Below, one piece after another: positions 7,228 through 14,571 of a stretch of DNA of 64,000 bases. Source of the DNA: Methylotenera_A sp044228245. GTDB taxonomy: Bacteria; Pseudomonadota; Gammaproteobacteria; Burkholderiales; Methylophilaceae. Location of the stretch: assembly GCA_044228245.1 (NCBI GenBank), contig JBGAVG010000007.1, positions 79,726-143,725 on the forward strand, given 5' to 3'. The first letter of the stretch is position 1; every line of letters begins with the position of its first letter. The notes below the pieces were generated by a model. That model was not told the DNA's origin. It made no database searches and worked only from the letters and a program-made list of their open reading frames with translations. A program made the translations under genes and the position numbers.

Positions 7228-9633
7228 ATGAGCCTCTACGCCACCCTGCAAAAAGCCAAAAGTGAAGAAGACGTAAAAGATGCTTACATCAAGGCGTTGG
7301 GCTTAAAAAGCTATACCAAAGGCCTGATTGACATTCAAAGCAAAGAAATCTGGTTCGAGGCCAAAGATACAGGCAAGCACTCCAGCTACGCCATGTTTAC
7401 GCAATTGCTGCATTACGTGCAGGTGGCGTTGAATACGGGCGAAACCGTGCCGCCTTTCCTGGCGGTGATTGATACCGAAAAAGCCGCGCTGATGAAAAGC
7501 GCAGACGTGCTGCCGTTTTTAGCCAAAAAGACCGTGAAATGGGGCAAATCTGCCAGCCAGTACACGCCGGAAGCGCTGGATGAAATCTCCGCGCACATCG
7601 GCACGCATTTTGTCTCATTCAAAATCTCCACGCACGAAGATGAATTTATCAGCACGGTGAAAGCCGCCATTAAATCGGGCGACATTATCCGCACGCAGAT
7701 TACGCCTGATAACCTCAAGCAAGTGTTTGATAAATGGGTAGAAATGGTCGGGCGCGAAATTGACGGCGTAAGCGACGACGATTACGCGCTGCTGTTTTTT
7801 GCCGACATCATGCACGACGGCACGGTAGCCACCCACGCCAACCTGCCTGCGGCTTTGCTGCATAAAGATGGCGCGCCGGTGTTCAGCCTGGGCGGCAAAA
7901 TGTACGAGCTTGGCAGCAAAGAAGGCTACCGCCAGTTTTGGGCGATTTACCACAAACCGCCCAAAGCCGAATACCGCAATTACCTGCTGGAACGCCGCGA
8001 TAGCCTGATTCCGCTGGATGAGCGCAGCTTTAAGGGCGCGTATTACACGCCGCTGGCGGTGGTGGATAAAGCCTACGACAAACTGGCTGAAACGCTGGGC
8101 GATAACTGGCAGAAAAACTATATCGTGTGGGACATGTGCTGCGGCGTGGGCAATTTGGAAGTAAAGCACAGCAACCCGCGCAACATCTACATGAGCACGC
8201 TGGATGAGGCCGATGTGGACGTGATGAAAGCCACCAAAACCTGTGTGGCGGCGCAACGCTTTCAATACGATTACCTCAACGACGACATTACCGATGACGG
8301 AAAAATTGACTATAGCCTGACCAACAAAGTGCCGGAAGGCTTACGCAAAGCCATTGCAGAGGGCAAGAAGATATTGGTGTTAATCAATCCGCCTTATGCG
8401 GAAGCCGCAAACGCTGATAATGTGAGTATTGCAGGAGGCGAAAATGCTGAAAGCAAACTAGGAGTTTCAAAAACTCGCGTTGCCAAAATAATGGATAAGC
8501 AAGGTTATGCCGCTAGAGAGTTGTTTGTTCAATTTCTCGTACGTATCTCTCAAGAAATGCCAACTGCGACCATAGCGATGTTTAGCAAACTAAAATACGT
8601 TAATGCGCCAAATTTTGAGAAGTTCCGCGAAGTCTGGAACGCAAAGTATCAAGGCGGCTTTGTCGTGCATAGTAAAGCTTTTGATGGATTGAAAGGCGAT
8701 TTTCCAATTGGGTTTTTGGTCTGGGCTACCAACCAAAATGCTACAAAGAAACAACCGATTATAGAAATCACAACCGAAGTTTTAGACAAGAATGCTAAAG
8801 CGATAGGTGAAAAATGTTTTTACAATCTCCCAAACGAACAATTGCTTGGTGATTGGATTAATCGACCCAGAGCCAATAATGTTGACGCGCTTCCTTTAAA
8901 AAATGCAATCTCGCCAACAACCAGCACCAAAGATGTTAGAGGCACAAAATGGGCTGACGGTGCAATAGCCAGCATGATTTGCAAAGGCTCCGACCTTCAA
9001 AATGCATCAACTCAAACGGCGCTGTTATCTTCTGGGTATTGCAGTGCAGGCGGATTTTTTGTTACACAAGAGAATCTTTGGCAAGCGGCGATAGTATTTA
9101 CGGTTCGTCTAGTGATAAAACATACTTGGCTAAACGACCGCGACCAGTTTCTGCAACCCATCGCCCCGCTTTCTGATGAGTTCAAAACTGATTGCCTGAT
9201 ATGGATGCTGTTTAACGGCAGCAACCTTACCGCCAGCGCTAACGAGCTTGAATGGAACGGCAAAACATGGAGCATCGTCAATCACTTTATCCCGTTTACC
9301 GAGGCGGAAGTGAATGCGCCGGAGCGGTTTGAATCGGACTTTATGGTGCAGTATCTGAGTGACAAAGCGCTGTCTGTAGAGGCAAGCGCGGTGCGGCTTG
9401 CAGGGCAGGTGTTATGGCAAGCCTATTTTGCCAATACCGACGTGCGTGCGGTGCGTGATGAGTTTAAGCTGAACCGCCCCGATGTCGGCTGGTACCAGAT
9501 TCGCAATGCCCTAAAAGCGCGTAACGCCAGCGGCGATTTTGCGCCTGTAGATTTCAGCACGTTTGAAGTGGCTTATAAAGCGCTGGGCGACAAGCTGCGC
9601 CCGCAGGTTTATGCATTAGGGTTTTTGCGGTAA
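7228..9633 (+). CDS. Type IIG-like restriction endonuclease/adenine methyltransferase
   Basis: 801 residues. The N-terminus suggests a PD-(D/E)xK nuclease: Asp35, then Glu44-x-Lys46 in WFEAKDTGK, then a Q59-xxx-Y63 pair. A helical connector leads to GAYYTP (270-275), motif I-like DMCCGVGN (302-309) and the N6-adenine methyltransferase motif NPPY (387-390). The C-terminal half would hold target recognition. This one-protein design (nuclease, methylase and specificity together) matches type IIG/Eco57I-like enzymes; it could also be methylase only if the nuclease is dead. No separate specificity subunit or partner gene adjoins it. It sits between smpB and ssrA, bracketed by two repeat elements. 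Its middle (about 8.40-9.15 kb) is clearly more AT-rich than its ends, suggesting a mosaic origin. Confidence 0.8.
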   Translation: MSLYATLQKAKSEEDVKDAYIKALGLKSYTKGLIDIQSKEIWFEAKDTGKHSSYAMFTQLLHYVQVALNTGETVPPFLAVIDTEKAALMKSADVLPFLAKKTVKWGKSASQYTPEALDEISAHIGTHFVSFKISTHEDEFISTVKAAIKSGDIIRTQITPDNLKQVFDKWVEMVGREIDGVSDDDYALLFFADIMHDGTVATHANLPAALLHKDGAPVFSLGGKMYELGSKEGYRQFWAIYHKPPKAEYRNYLLERRDSLIPLDERSFKGAYYTPLAVVDKAYDKLAETLGDNWQKNYIVWDMCCGVGNLEVKHSNPRNIYMSTLDEADVDVMKATKTCVAAQRFQYDYLNDDITDDGKIDYSLTNKVPEGLRKAIAEGKKILVLINPPYAEAANADNVSIAGGENAESKLGVSKTRVAKIMDKQGYAARELFVQFLVRISQEMPTATIAMFSKLKYVNAPNFEKFREVWNAKYQGGFVVHSKAFDGLKGDFPIGFLVWATNQNATKKQPIIEITTEVLDKNAKAIGEKCFYNLPNEQLLGDWINRPRANNVDALPLKNAISPTTSTKDVRGTKWADGAIASMICKGSDLQNASTQTALLSSGYCSAGGFFVTQENLWQAAIVFTVRLVIKHTWLNDRDQFLQPIAPLSDEFKTDCLIWMLFNGSNLTASANELEWNGKTWSIVNHFIPFTEAEVNAPERFESDFMVQYLSDKALSVEASAVRLAGQVLWQAYFANTDVRAVRDEFKLNRPDVGWYQIRNALKARNASGDFAPVDFSTFEVAYKALGDKLRPQVYALGFLR

Positions 9634-9645
9634 TTTAAGTATTGG

Positions 9646-9694
9646 AACACATGCCCTGCAGGCCAATATCCATGCGGGTTGCAGGGCATGTGTT
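9646..9694. repeat. Hairpin element with conserved 16-nt loop, copy 2
   Basis: A perfect 15-bp stem, AACACATGCCCTGCA (9646-9660) and TGCAGGGCATGTGTT (9680-9694), carries a 19-nt loop containing GCCAATATCCATGCGG, identical to the loop at 3518-3533. It lies 12 bp after the stop of the methyltransferase gene. No T-run follows, so it is not an ordinary terminator. Stem sequence and length differ from copy 1, while the loop is invariant. Confidence 0.75.
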
Positions 9695-9764
9695 TTACCA
9701 TGAAAATTGGCCTGTATTTATTTTTGCACTTGAAAAACTTTATGGCTGGCACCATCTCTAAGCG

Positions 9765-9770
9765 TATAAT
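9765..9770 (+). promoter_or_regulatory. -10 box of the ssrA promoter
   Basis: A perfect TATAAT lies 12 bp before the first base of mature tmRNA, so a transcript would start a few bases into the precursor leader. No convincing -35 box is found 16-18 bp upstream; a TTGAAA exists at 9730-9735 but is too far away. Confidence 0.6.
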
Positions 9771-9782
9771 ACCTTTAGCTTT

Positions 9783-10151
9783 GGGGATGACCCGGTTTCG
9801 ACGTGGGTTACAAAGCAGTGCAGGGCATACCGAGGGTTCAGGTTTCCTCGTAAATCCATCTGAACAAGTATAGTCGCAAACGACGAAACTTACGCTCTAG
9901 CCGCTTAATACCGGCTGGACGCTGCACCATCTCTCCCGTGGGGTGGGTGGCCTTAAAAACCATCGCAGCGTCATATACACGGGATACGTGATGTGTCGGG
10001 TTACTTGGCACTTCATTAACCTTAAGGTAACTCGTCTTGCAGATGCTTGTCGGTTGGTGCATGCAAGATCAAACTAAACAACCAGGCTAAGTATGTAGAA
10101 CTGTCTGTGGCGGGCTTGCGGACGGGGGTTCGATTCCCCCCATCTCCACCA
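9783..10151 (+). ncRNA. ssrA: tmRNA (SsrA), trans-translation RNA
   Basis: The 5' end GGGGATGACCCGGTTTCGAC and the 3' end with the T-arm GGTTCGATTCC and CATCTCCACCA form the tRNA-like domain. The acceptor stem GGGGATG pairs with CATCTCC with one G-U. A tag reading frame lies at 9876-9908. Length is about 369 nt including an encoded CCA. tmRNA rescues ribosomes stalled on broken mRNAs together with SmpB and adds a degradation tag. Its 3' end and terminator are repeated at 10306-10363. Confidence 0.97.
9876..9908 (+). other. tmRNA tag-peptide reading frame
   Basis: The resume codon GCA at 9876 opens a frame reading ANDETYALAA followed by TAA. It ends in the hydrophobic ALAA degron recognised by ClpXP-type proteases. 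The ANDETYALAA form fits Betaproteobacteria. Confidence 0.93.
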
Positions 10152-10188
10152 AACAATAAATACCACCCTTGCGGTGGTATTTTTGTTT
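10131..10188 (+). repeat. Direct repeat, copy 1: ssrA 3' end plus terminator
   Basis: A 58-bp unit starts in the tmRNA T-arm (CGATTCCCCCCATCTCC) and runs through the encoded CCA and the terminator. It matches 10306-10363 at 55 of 58 positions. tmRNA 3' ends are well-known integration sites for phages and islands, so this is the expected shape of an attachment-site pair. Confidence 0.8.
10158..10184 (+). terminator. Rho-independent terminator of ssrA
   Basis: AAATACCACC and GGTGGTATTT form a 10-bp stem around a 5-nt loop, followed by a T-run. It begins 7 bp after the tmRNA CCA. Confidence 0.85.
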
Positions 10189-10305
10189 GAAAAAAGTGAA
10201 AGGTATCGAACCCACGGGACGGGGGATGAGCAGGGAATTCGAGCCGCATGCGGCGAGCCTGCGAATGACAGTGCGCATGCAGGCGCGCTGGCTGGCTAGG
10301 ATAGC

Positions 10306-10363
10306 CGATTCCCCCCATCTCCACCAAACAACAAATACCACCCATGCGGTGGTATTTTTATTT
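10306..10363 (+). repeat. Direct repeat, copy 2: orphan ssrA 3' end plus terminator
   Basis: This second copy of the tmRNA 3' segment is not attached to a tmRNA body. It differs from copy 1 at three positions. The 117 bp between the copies (10189-10305) hold no gene I can support. A likely reading is a collapsed integrated element that left attL and attR. Confidence 0.75.
10333..10359. terminator. Duplicate terminator, likely used by trhO in the opposite direction
   Basis: The same stem, AAATACCACC and GGTGGTATTT, recurs here with loop CATGC. The trhO stop codon (minus strand) falls at its edge, and the stem has A-runs upstream as well as T-runs downstream, so it could end transcription from both sides. 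Confidence 0.65.
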
Positions 10364-11290
10364 CTTCAGTTTTTCTCCGATATGCGCTTCTCCACGCTGT
10401 TTGGCGAGCATGACCTGCTTTTGCCTTTCGGTTAGCGCGGCACGTTTTTCTTCAGAAACTTTATCGTAACAATGCGGGCACGAAATGCCTGCTACATATT
10501 GCGGGCTTTGCATTTCCTCCTGCGAGAGCGGCATGCGGCAGGCATAGCACTGGTCGTAATCGCCGACTTCCAGCCCATGTTTAACGGCCACGCGCTGGTC
10601 GAATACAAAGCATTCGCCTTGCCACAGGCTTTGCGCCTCGGGCACGGTTTCCAGGTATTTCAAAATGCCGCCTTGCAGGTGATACACTTCTTCAAAGCCT
10701 TGTTCTTTCATGAAAGACGAGGCTTTTTCGCAGCGGATGCCGCCGGTGCAGAACATGGCGACTTTTTTATTTTTGGTTTTATCCAGGTTTTGTTCGACAA
10801 ATTTTGGGAATTCGCGGAATGTGGTTGTTTTTGGGTCAACCGCGCCTTTGAATGTGCCGATATGCACTTCGTAATCATTGCGCGTATCCAGCACAACCAC
10901 GTCCGGATCTGAAATCAGCGCGTTCCAGTCCTCAGGTTTGACATATGTGCCAACCGTGTTGTTGGGGTTCACGCTCGGCACGCCCATGGTGACGATCTCT
11001 TTTTTCAGCTTCACCTTCATGCGGTAAAACGGATGTTCGTCAGCGTAGGATTCTTTATGCTCCAGATCGGCAAATCGTTGCTTGAAAACAGGGTCTTGCC
11101 TTAAGTAATCAAGCACGTTGCGAATGTCATCCGGCAGGCCGGCAATGGTGCCGTTGATGCCTTCTTCTGCCAGTAATAGCGTGCCTTTGATGTTGTGTTT
11201 TTGGCATTCAGCCAATATTGGCGCTTGCAGAGCTTTGTAATCGGGCAGGCTGACGAATTTATAAAGCGCGGCGGTGAGGTATTTGGGCAT
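10358..11290 (-). CDS. trhO: tRNA uridine(34) hydroxylase, rhodanese family (TrhO/YceA)
   Basis: 310 residues. It makes 5-hydroxyuridine at tRNA position 34 with oxygen. The N-terminal domain has LLAEEGINGTIAG. The central rhodanese domain has VVLDTRNDYEVHIGTFKGA and the active-site cysteine in MFCTGGIRCEKASSFM. A C-terminal zinc-type segment (CYACRMPL and GISCPHCYD) and a basic tail follow. It is monocistronic; its end touches the duplicated ssrA terminator, so the repeat may have replaced its original 3' flank. Confidence 0.93.
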   Translation of the reverse strand: MPKYLTAALYKFVSLPDYKALQAPILAECQKHNIKGTLLLAEEGINGTIAGLPDDIRNVLDYLRQDPVFKQRFADLEHKESYADEHPFYRMKVKLKKEIVTMGVPSVNPNNTVGTYVKPEDWNALISDPDVVVLDTRNDYEVHIGTFKGAVDPKTTTFREFPKFVEQNLDKTKNKKVAMFCTGGIRCEKASSFMKEQGFEEVYHLQGGILKYLETVPEAQSLWQGECFVFDQRVAVKHGLEVGDYDQCYACRMPLSQEEMQSPQYVAGISCPHCYDKVSEEKRAALTERQKQVMLAKQRGEAHIGEKLKK

Positions 11291-11336
11291 GTTGCAAAGT
11301 CAATCGAACAAAGTGCTATTTTAGCACTCGTGGTAC

Positions 11337-12008
11337 TTAAGACGAAATGACTAAAATCTCACCATTGCCGTCGCAGGCCAAATCTCCCGCAAAACGCTGT
11401 ACACGGTTGGTCTGGATTTGATTGAATGCTGTTGGAAGCGGTTTGAAAGAGCGAAATAACAACGCCAGAAACGGCAAAGTATGCGTGCCGCAATCCTGAA
11501 TCGTAGTGTGTAAAGCAGGCGTATTTTTCAGCAGGATGGTGCCGCGTTTCATGCTAAAACCAACGTAATTGCCAACGCCGCCAAACACGCCAATGGTGCC
11601 TGCTATCATGCGGCTGCCACAGTAATCGCCCGTATTGCCGTCAATTAAAATGAGGCCGCGGCGCATGCTGTCGCCAACCCTGTCGCCGACATTTTTTTTA
11701 CAGAGGATGATTCCATTCTGCATTTGCGCGCCTAAAAAATCGCCCGCATCGTCCTCGGCGGTAATCTTGCCATGCGACATTTTGTGGCCGATGTAATCAA
11801 GCTGCTTGCAGTTTCTAAAAATGATATTCTCTGTGTCGTTGCCGGAAACTTCAAAAAAATCAGCCACTTGAGGTGAGCGGGGTTGCAGGGATAGCTTCAA
11901 TTGCAGAATCTGCTGCAGGGTTAGTCCTGCCAAACCGTCCGGCGTAAGGCGGCGACAATCCAGCCTGTGGTTGACGGTGTGCTTGAGCGTAAAGGTAAGT
12001 GCACTCAT
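11337..12008 (-). CDS. fhcC: Formyltransferase/hydrolase complex subunit C
   Basis: 223 residues. FhcC is related to archaeal formylmethanofuran dehydrogenase subunit C and to the glutamate synthase C-terminal beta-helix. The repeats are visible: GDFLGAQMQNGIILCKKNVG, GDSMRRGLILIDGNTG, GDYCGSRMIAGTIGVFG and GNYVGFSMKRGTILL. Each G-x-x-M/R-G-x-I unit makes one turn of a right-handed beta-helix. It is the last gene of fhcBADC and its start overlaps the fhcD stop by 4 bp. The complex turns formyl-H4MPT into formate and H4MPT in methylotrophs. Confidence 0.95.
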   Translation of the reverse strand: MSALTFTLKHTVNHRLDCRRLTPDGLAGLTLQQILQLKLSLQPRSPQVADFFEVSGNDTENIIFRNCKQLDYIGHKMSHGKITAEDDAGDFLGAQMQNGIILCKKNVGDRVGDSMRRGLILIDGNTGDYCGSRMIAGTIGVFGGVGNYVGFSMKRGTILLKNTPALHTTIQDCGTHTLPFLALLFRSFKPLPTAFNQIQTNRVQRFAGDLACDGNGEILVISS

Positions 12009-12907
12009 GATTTATGACCTAGAATTTCATGCAGCCTGAACAGGTGCGGCCCTAACTTACCACCGTAATTGCCAGCGGAGATGCGTTTGACGCCGCTGCT
12101 TTCCAGTCGGCAAATGGCTTCTATGCCAATTTTCATGGCTTTGGCGATGTCATCAAAAGCCAGGCCGTCAATCACGATTTCCATCACCGATTCAATATCG
12201 TCATCCAACTCTGTGTTCACGGTACCTTTTAGCGTAGGGCAGAAGGCATCGTTGGTCGAAGCGAACATTTTCGGGTATTTGCTCCCCACCTTAGAGCCGG
12301 AGCGCACCACGCCGCCGGGGAAAGGCATAATCACATTGGGCACTTGCTTCATGGCCTCGATTGCCGCTTCTGCAGCAGCCAGCGCGGCGGGCTGCGAGGT
12401 TGCCAGAATAAGAAAATTGCCGCCGCCAATCGCGCGCACCATGCCGGTGGTTTCCTGGGTCAGAAACTCGCCATCCATCACTGGGATGCGCCAGTAACGG
12501 ATACCGTTAATCAGCTTCGAGGTCTGGTAGCCATCGCCAAAATAGCGCAGATGCTTGCCCAGGTTAATCTTGTCTTCACTCTCGATGCCCGCAAACGCGG
12601 CAGCAGTCGGGCAGGTAAGAATGCATTGCCCCATGCGTATTTCCAACTGCTGCATGAGTACTTTGCTGCCCATGGCGAACATCAGAATGCTTACGCCCGG
12701 TCTGCAGTCAGGCGTTTCTTCAGCCGATAATTCACGCTCAATGCCAGCCTCCACACCGCAGCCAATCACGCTGGTGGCAAAGCCTGTCATGGCATTGGCG
12801 GCGTGATACGCCCACTTGAGGTTTTGCGCCGTGATGAGTACCCGCGTGCCGCGCATGTTGAACGCTTCCGCAAAGGTGTCGTCAATTCTTATACCGTTAA
12901 TGATCAT
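12005..12907 (-). CDS. fhcD: Formylmethanofuran:H4MPT formyltransferase subunit
   Basis: 300 residues, the usual Ftr length. Recognisable family segments are DDTFAEAFNMRGTRVLITA at the start, CGVEAGIERELSAEETPDCR, CPTAAAFAG and the C-terminal SAGNYGGKLGPHLFRLHEIL. It moves the formyl group from tetrahydromethanopterin to a methanofuran-type carrier bound by the complex; FhcA then hydrolyses it. Four-base overlaps with fhcA upstream and fhcC downstream indicate translational coupling. Confidence 0.96.
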   Translation of the reverse strand: MIINGIRIDDTFAEAFNMRGTRVLITAQNLKWAYHAANAMTGFATSVIGCGVEAGIERELSAEETPDCRPGVSILMFAMGSKVLMQQLEIRMGQCILTCPTAAAFAGIESEDKINLGKHLRYFGDGYQTSKLINGIRYWRIPVMDGEFLTQETTGMVRAIGGGNFLILATSQPAALAAAEAAIEAMKQVPNVIMPFPGGVVRSGSKVGSKYPKMFASTNDAFCPTLKGTVNTELDDDIESVMEIVIDGLAFDDIAKAMKIGIEAICRLESSGVKRISAGNYGGKLGPHLFRLHEILGHKS

Positions 12908-14571
12908 GGTTTATTGGTGTGCGTTATCACTTTTCCACGCCCATCCTGCGTGATTTCATCATCCGAAATCTTGAAGTTATCCATTTGAATAGTATGGTAT
13001 TTTTCAAAATATTTGTTTAATTCTTGTTCTGCACTGTGATCAAATGCCGGTTTGGCGGTATGCGTTGCGCCCCAAACCACCTTGACTACTTTGCCGTCTT
13101 TTACCACCAGTTCACCATCTTTGAATACATAATCAGGTTTGCTGAACATGGCTTCGCGGTCTGGCTGGTCAGTGTAGACGGTAATATCCGCTGCCGCGCC
13201 GATGCCTAAATGCCCGCGATCATTCAAGCCGATGAGTTGGGCTGCGCCGGCGCGGGTCATGATAGCGATTTCATACAGGCTGTATTCGCGGTTCAGCGAA
13301 GTGAGATTGCTCATCGCCTGTGCATCCAGATTCAGCTTGGCAAATGCCTCGTTTCTAAAAGATTTGTCCATCAGCAAACGAATCAAATGCGGGTAACTGG
13401 TAAACGGCGCGCCATTCGGGTGGTCGGTAGTCAGGAAGATGCGCCAAGGGTCCTCAACAGAAAGGAATAGCTCCAAGCCAATCGCCCATTGCAGCGCATT
13501 CACGTAATTCTGGTCGCGATACTTGAATGGCACCACACCACAACCCGCATCGCATTCAATATCCATAATGACGGATTTTTTCGGGTTGGCGTGCTTGGCG
13601 TTCAAGTGCTGCATCATGGTGTCGCCCGATGCCGTGACGGTTTGCCCGAATAGAATCTGCCCGACATCAGCAGTGATGTGCTTGTTTTTATTGAGTGCCT
13701 CGGCAATCTGCGCGGCGGCGGACGAGAATTTTTTATCGCCCTCAGCACCATAACTATGAAACTGGATGTGTGTGAGGTGCATCGGCACACCATCGCTCGC
13801 GCCCATGGTGTTAAGCGTGGTTTCAAAGTTGCCTGCCGCGCCCAGGTTGTTGCAATGCACGTGCAATGGTTTTGCGATGCCCAATTGATGCACCGCAGTG
13901 CTTAGGCTTTTTAGAATCTCGCGCGGCGAAACCTGATAGTGGATGTTGTTTTCATCTAAATCCAGCCTGCGCTGATTGAATTTGAAGGCCGAAATGCCAC
14001 CCGGATTGACTACTTTAATGCCAATGGCCTGCGTGGCATGCAGTATCCACGCCACATAGTCGTTGATAGCTTTCTGGTCTGCGTGGCTCGCTAACAGCCG
14101 TAAAAAGTAATCATCATTGCCCAGCATGGCGTAGCCGCCTTTGTCTATCATCGGCGTGTCGCCCATTTCCAGGTGCGCGTGGCGAGCGTTGATTGGCAAA
14201 ATAGCAGGCTCAAAGGCGGCGGTATAGCCCATTTCGATGTAGCGGAAACCTGTATCTATCGTGCTGGGCGTCGCATTGTGGCTGCAATTCGGCGTGCAGA
14301 CATGCGCTTCAGGTTCGCTATAATTTTTCGTCTCCTGAAATTCCGGCAGCATCATGCGCGCGATATTCACTTTGCCGCCGCCAATGTGGCTGTGCATGTC
14401 AATCGCACCTGCCATTACCACTTTGCCGGTCAAATCGTAGGCCTGTGTGATTTTTTCGTGAGCGTTTGGCTTGGCGATAATGCGCCCATCGCGGATGTAA
14501 ATATCCTGTACTACGCCATCTTTGCCGTGTGCGGGGTCGTACAGCTTACCGTTTTTAAGCAGTGTAATCAT
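12904..14571 (-). CDS. fhcA: Formyltransferase/hydrolase complex subunit A (amidohydrolase)
   Basis: 555 residues. It belongs to the amidohydrolase superfamily like archaeal FwdA/FmdA and hydrolyses the formyl amide to formate. The first metal motif is H60-S-H62 in DMHSHIGGGKVNIARMMLPE. Further family blocks are HVHCNNLGAAGNFETTL, HLTHIQFHSYGAEG and TTDHPNGAPFTSYPHLIRLL with a catalytic Asp-type TDHPN. It is the largest gene of the operon and overlaps both neighbours by 4 bp. Confidence 0.96.
   Translation of the reverse strand: MITLLKNGKLYDPAHGKDGVVQDIYIRDGRIIAKPNAHEKITQAYDLTGKVVMAGAIDMHSHIGGGKVNIARMMLPEFQETKNYSEPEAHVCTPNCSHNATPSTIDTGFRYIEMGYTAAFEPAILPINARHAHLEMGDTPMIDKGGYAMLGNDDYFLRLLASHADQKAINDYVAWILHATQAIGIKVVNPGGISAFKFNQRRLDLDENNIHYQVSPREILKSLSTAVHQLGIAKPLHVHCNNLGAAGNFETTLNTMGASDGVPMHLTHIQFHSYGAEGDKKFSSAAAQIAEALNKNKHITADVGQILFGQTVTASGDTMMQHLNAKHANPKKSVIMDIECDAGCGVVPFKYRDQNYVNALQWAIGLELFLSVEDPWRIFLTTDHPNGAPFTSYPHLIRLLMDKSFRNEAFAKLNLDAQAMSNLTSLNREYSLYEIAIMTRAGAAQLIGLNDRGHLGIGAAADITVYTDQPDREAMFSKPDYVFKDGELVVKDGKVVKVVWGATHTAKPAFDHSAEQELNKYFEKYHTIQMDNFKISDDEITQDGRGKVITHTNKP

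Noticed and set aside
9679..9873. Plus-strand ORF running into the ssrA 5' end
   Set aside because: It covers a hairpin repeat, the ssrA promoter and the tmRNA itself, with no protein-like features.
10022..10345. Minus-strand ORFs across the ssrA 3' region
   Set aside because: They are antisense to tmRNA and arise from the duplicated terminator segments; repeated Gly/Trp-rich peptides come from the repeat.
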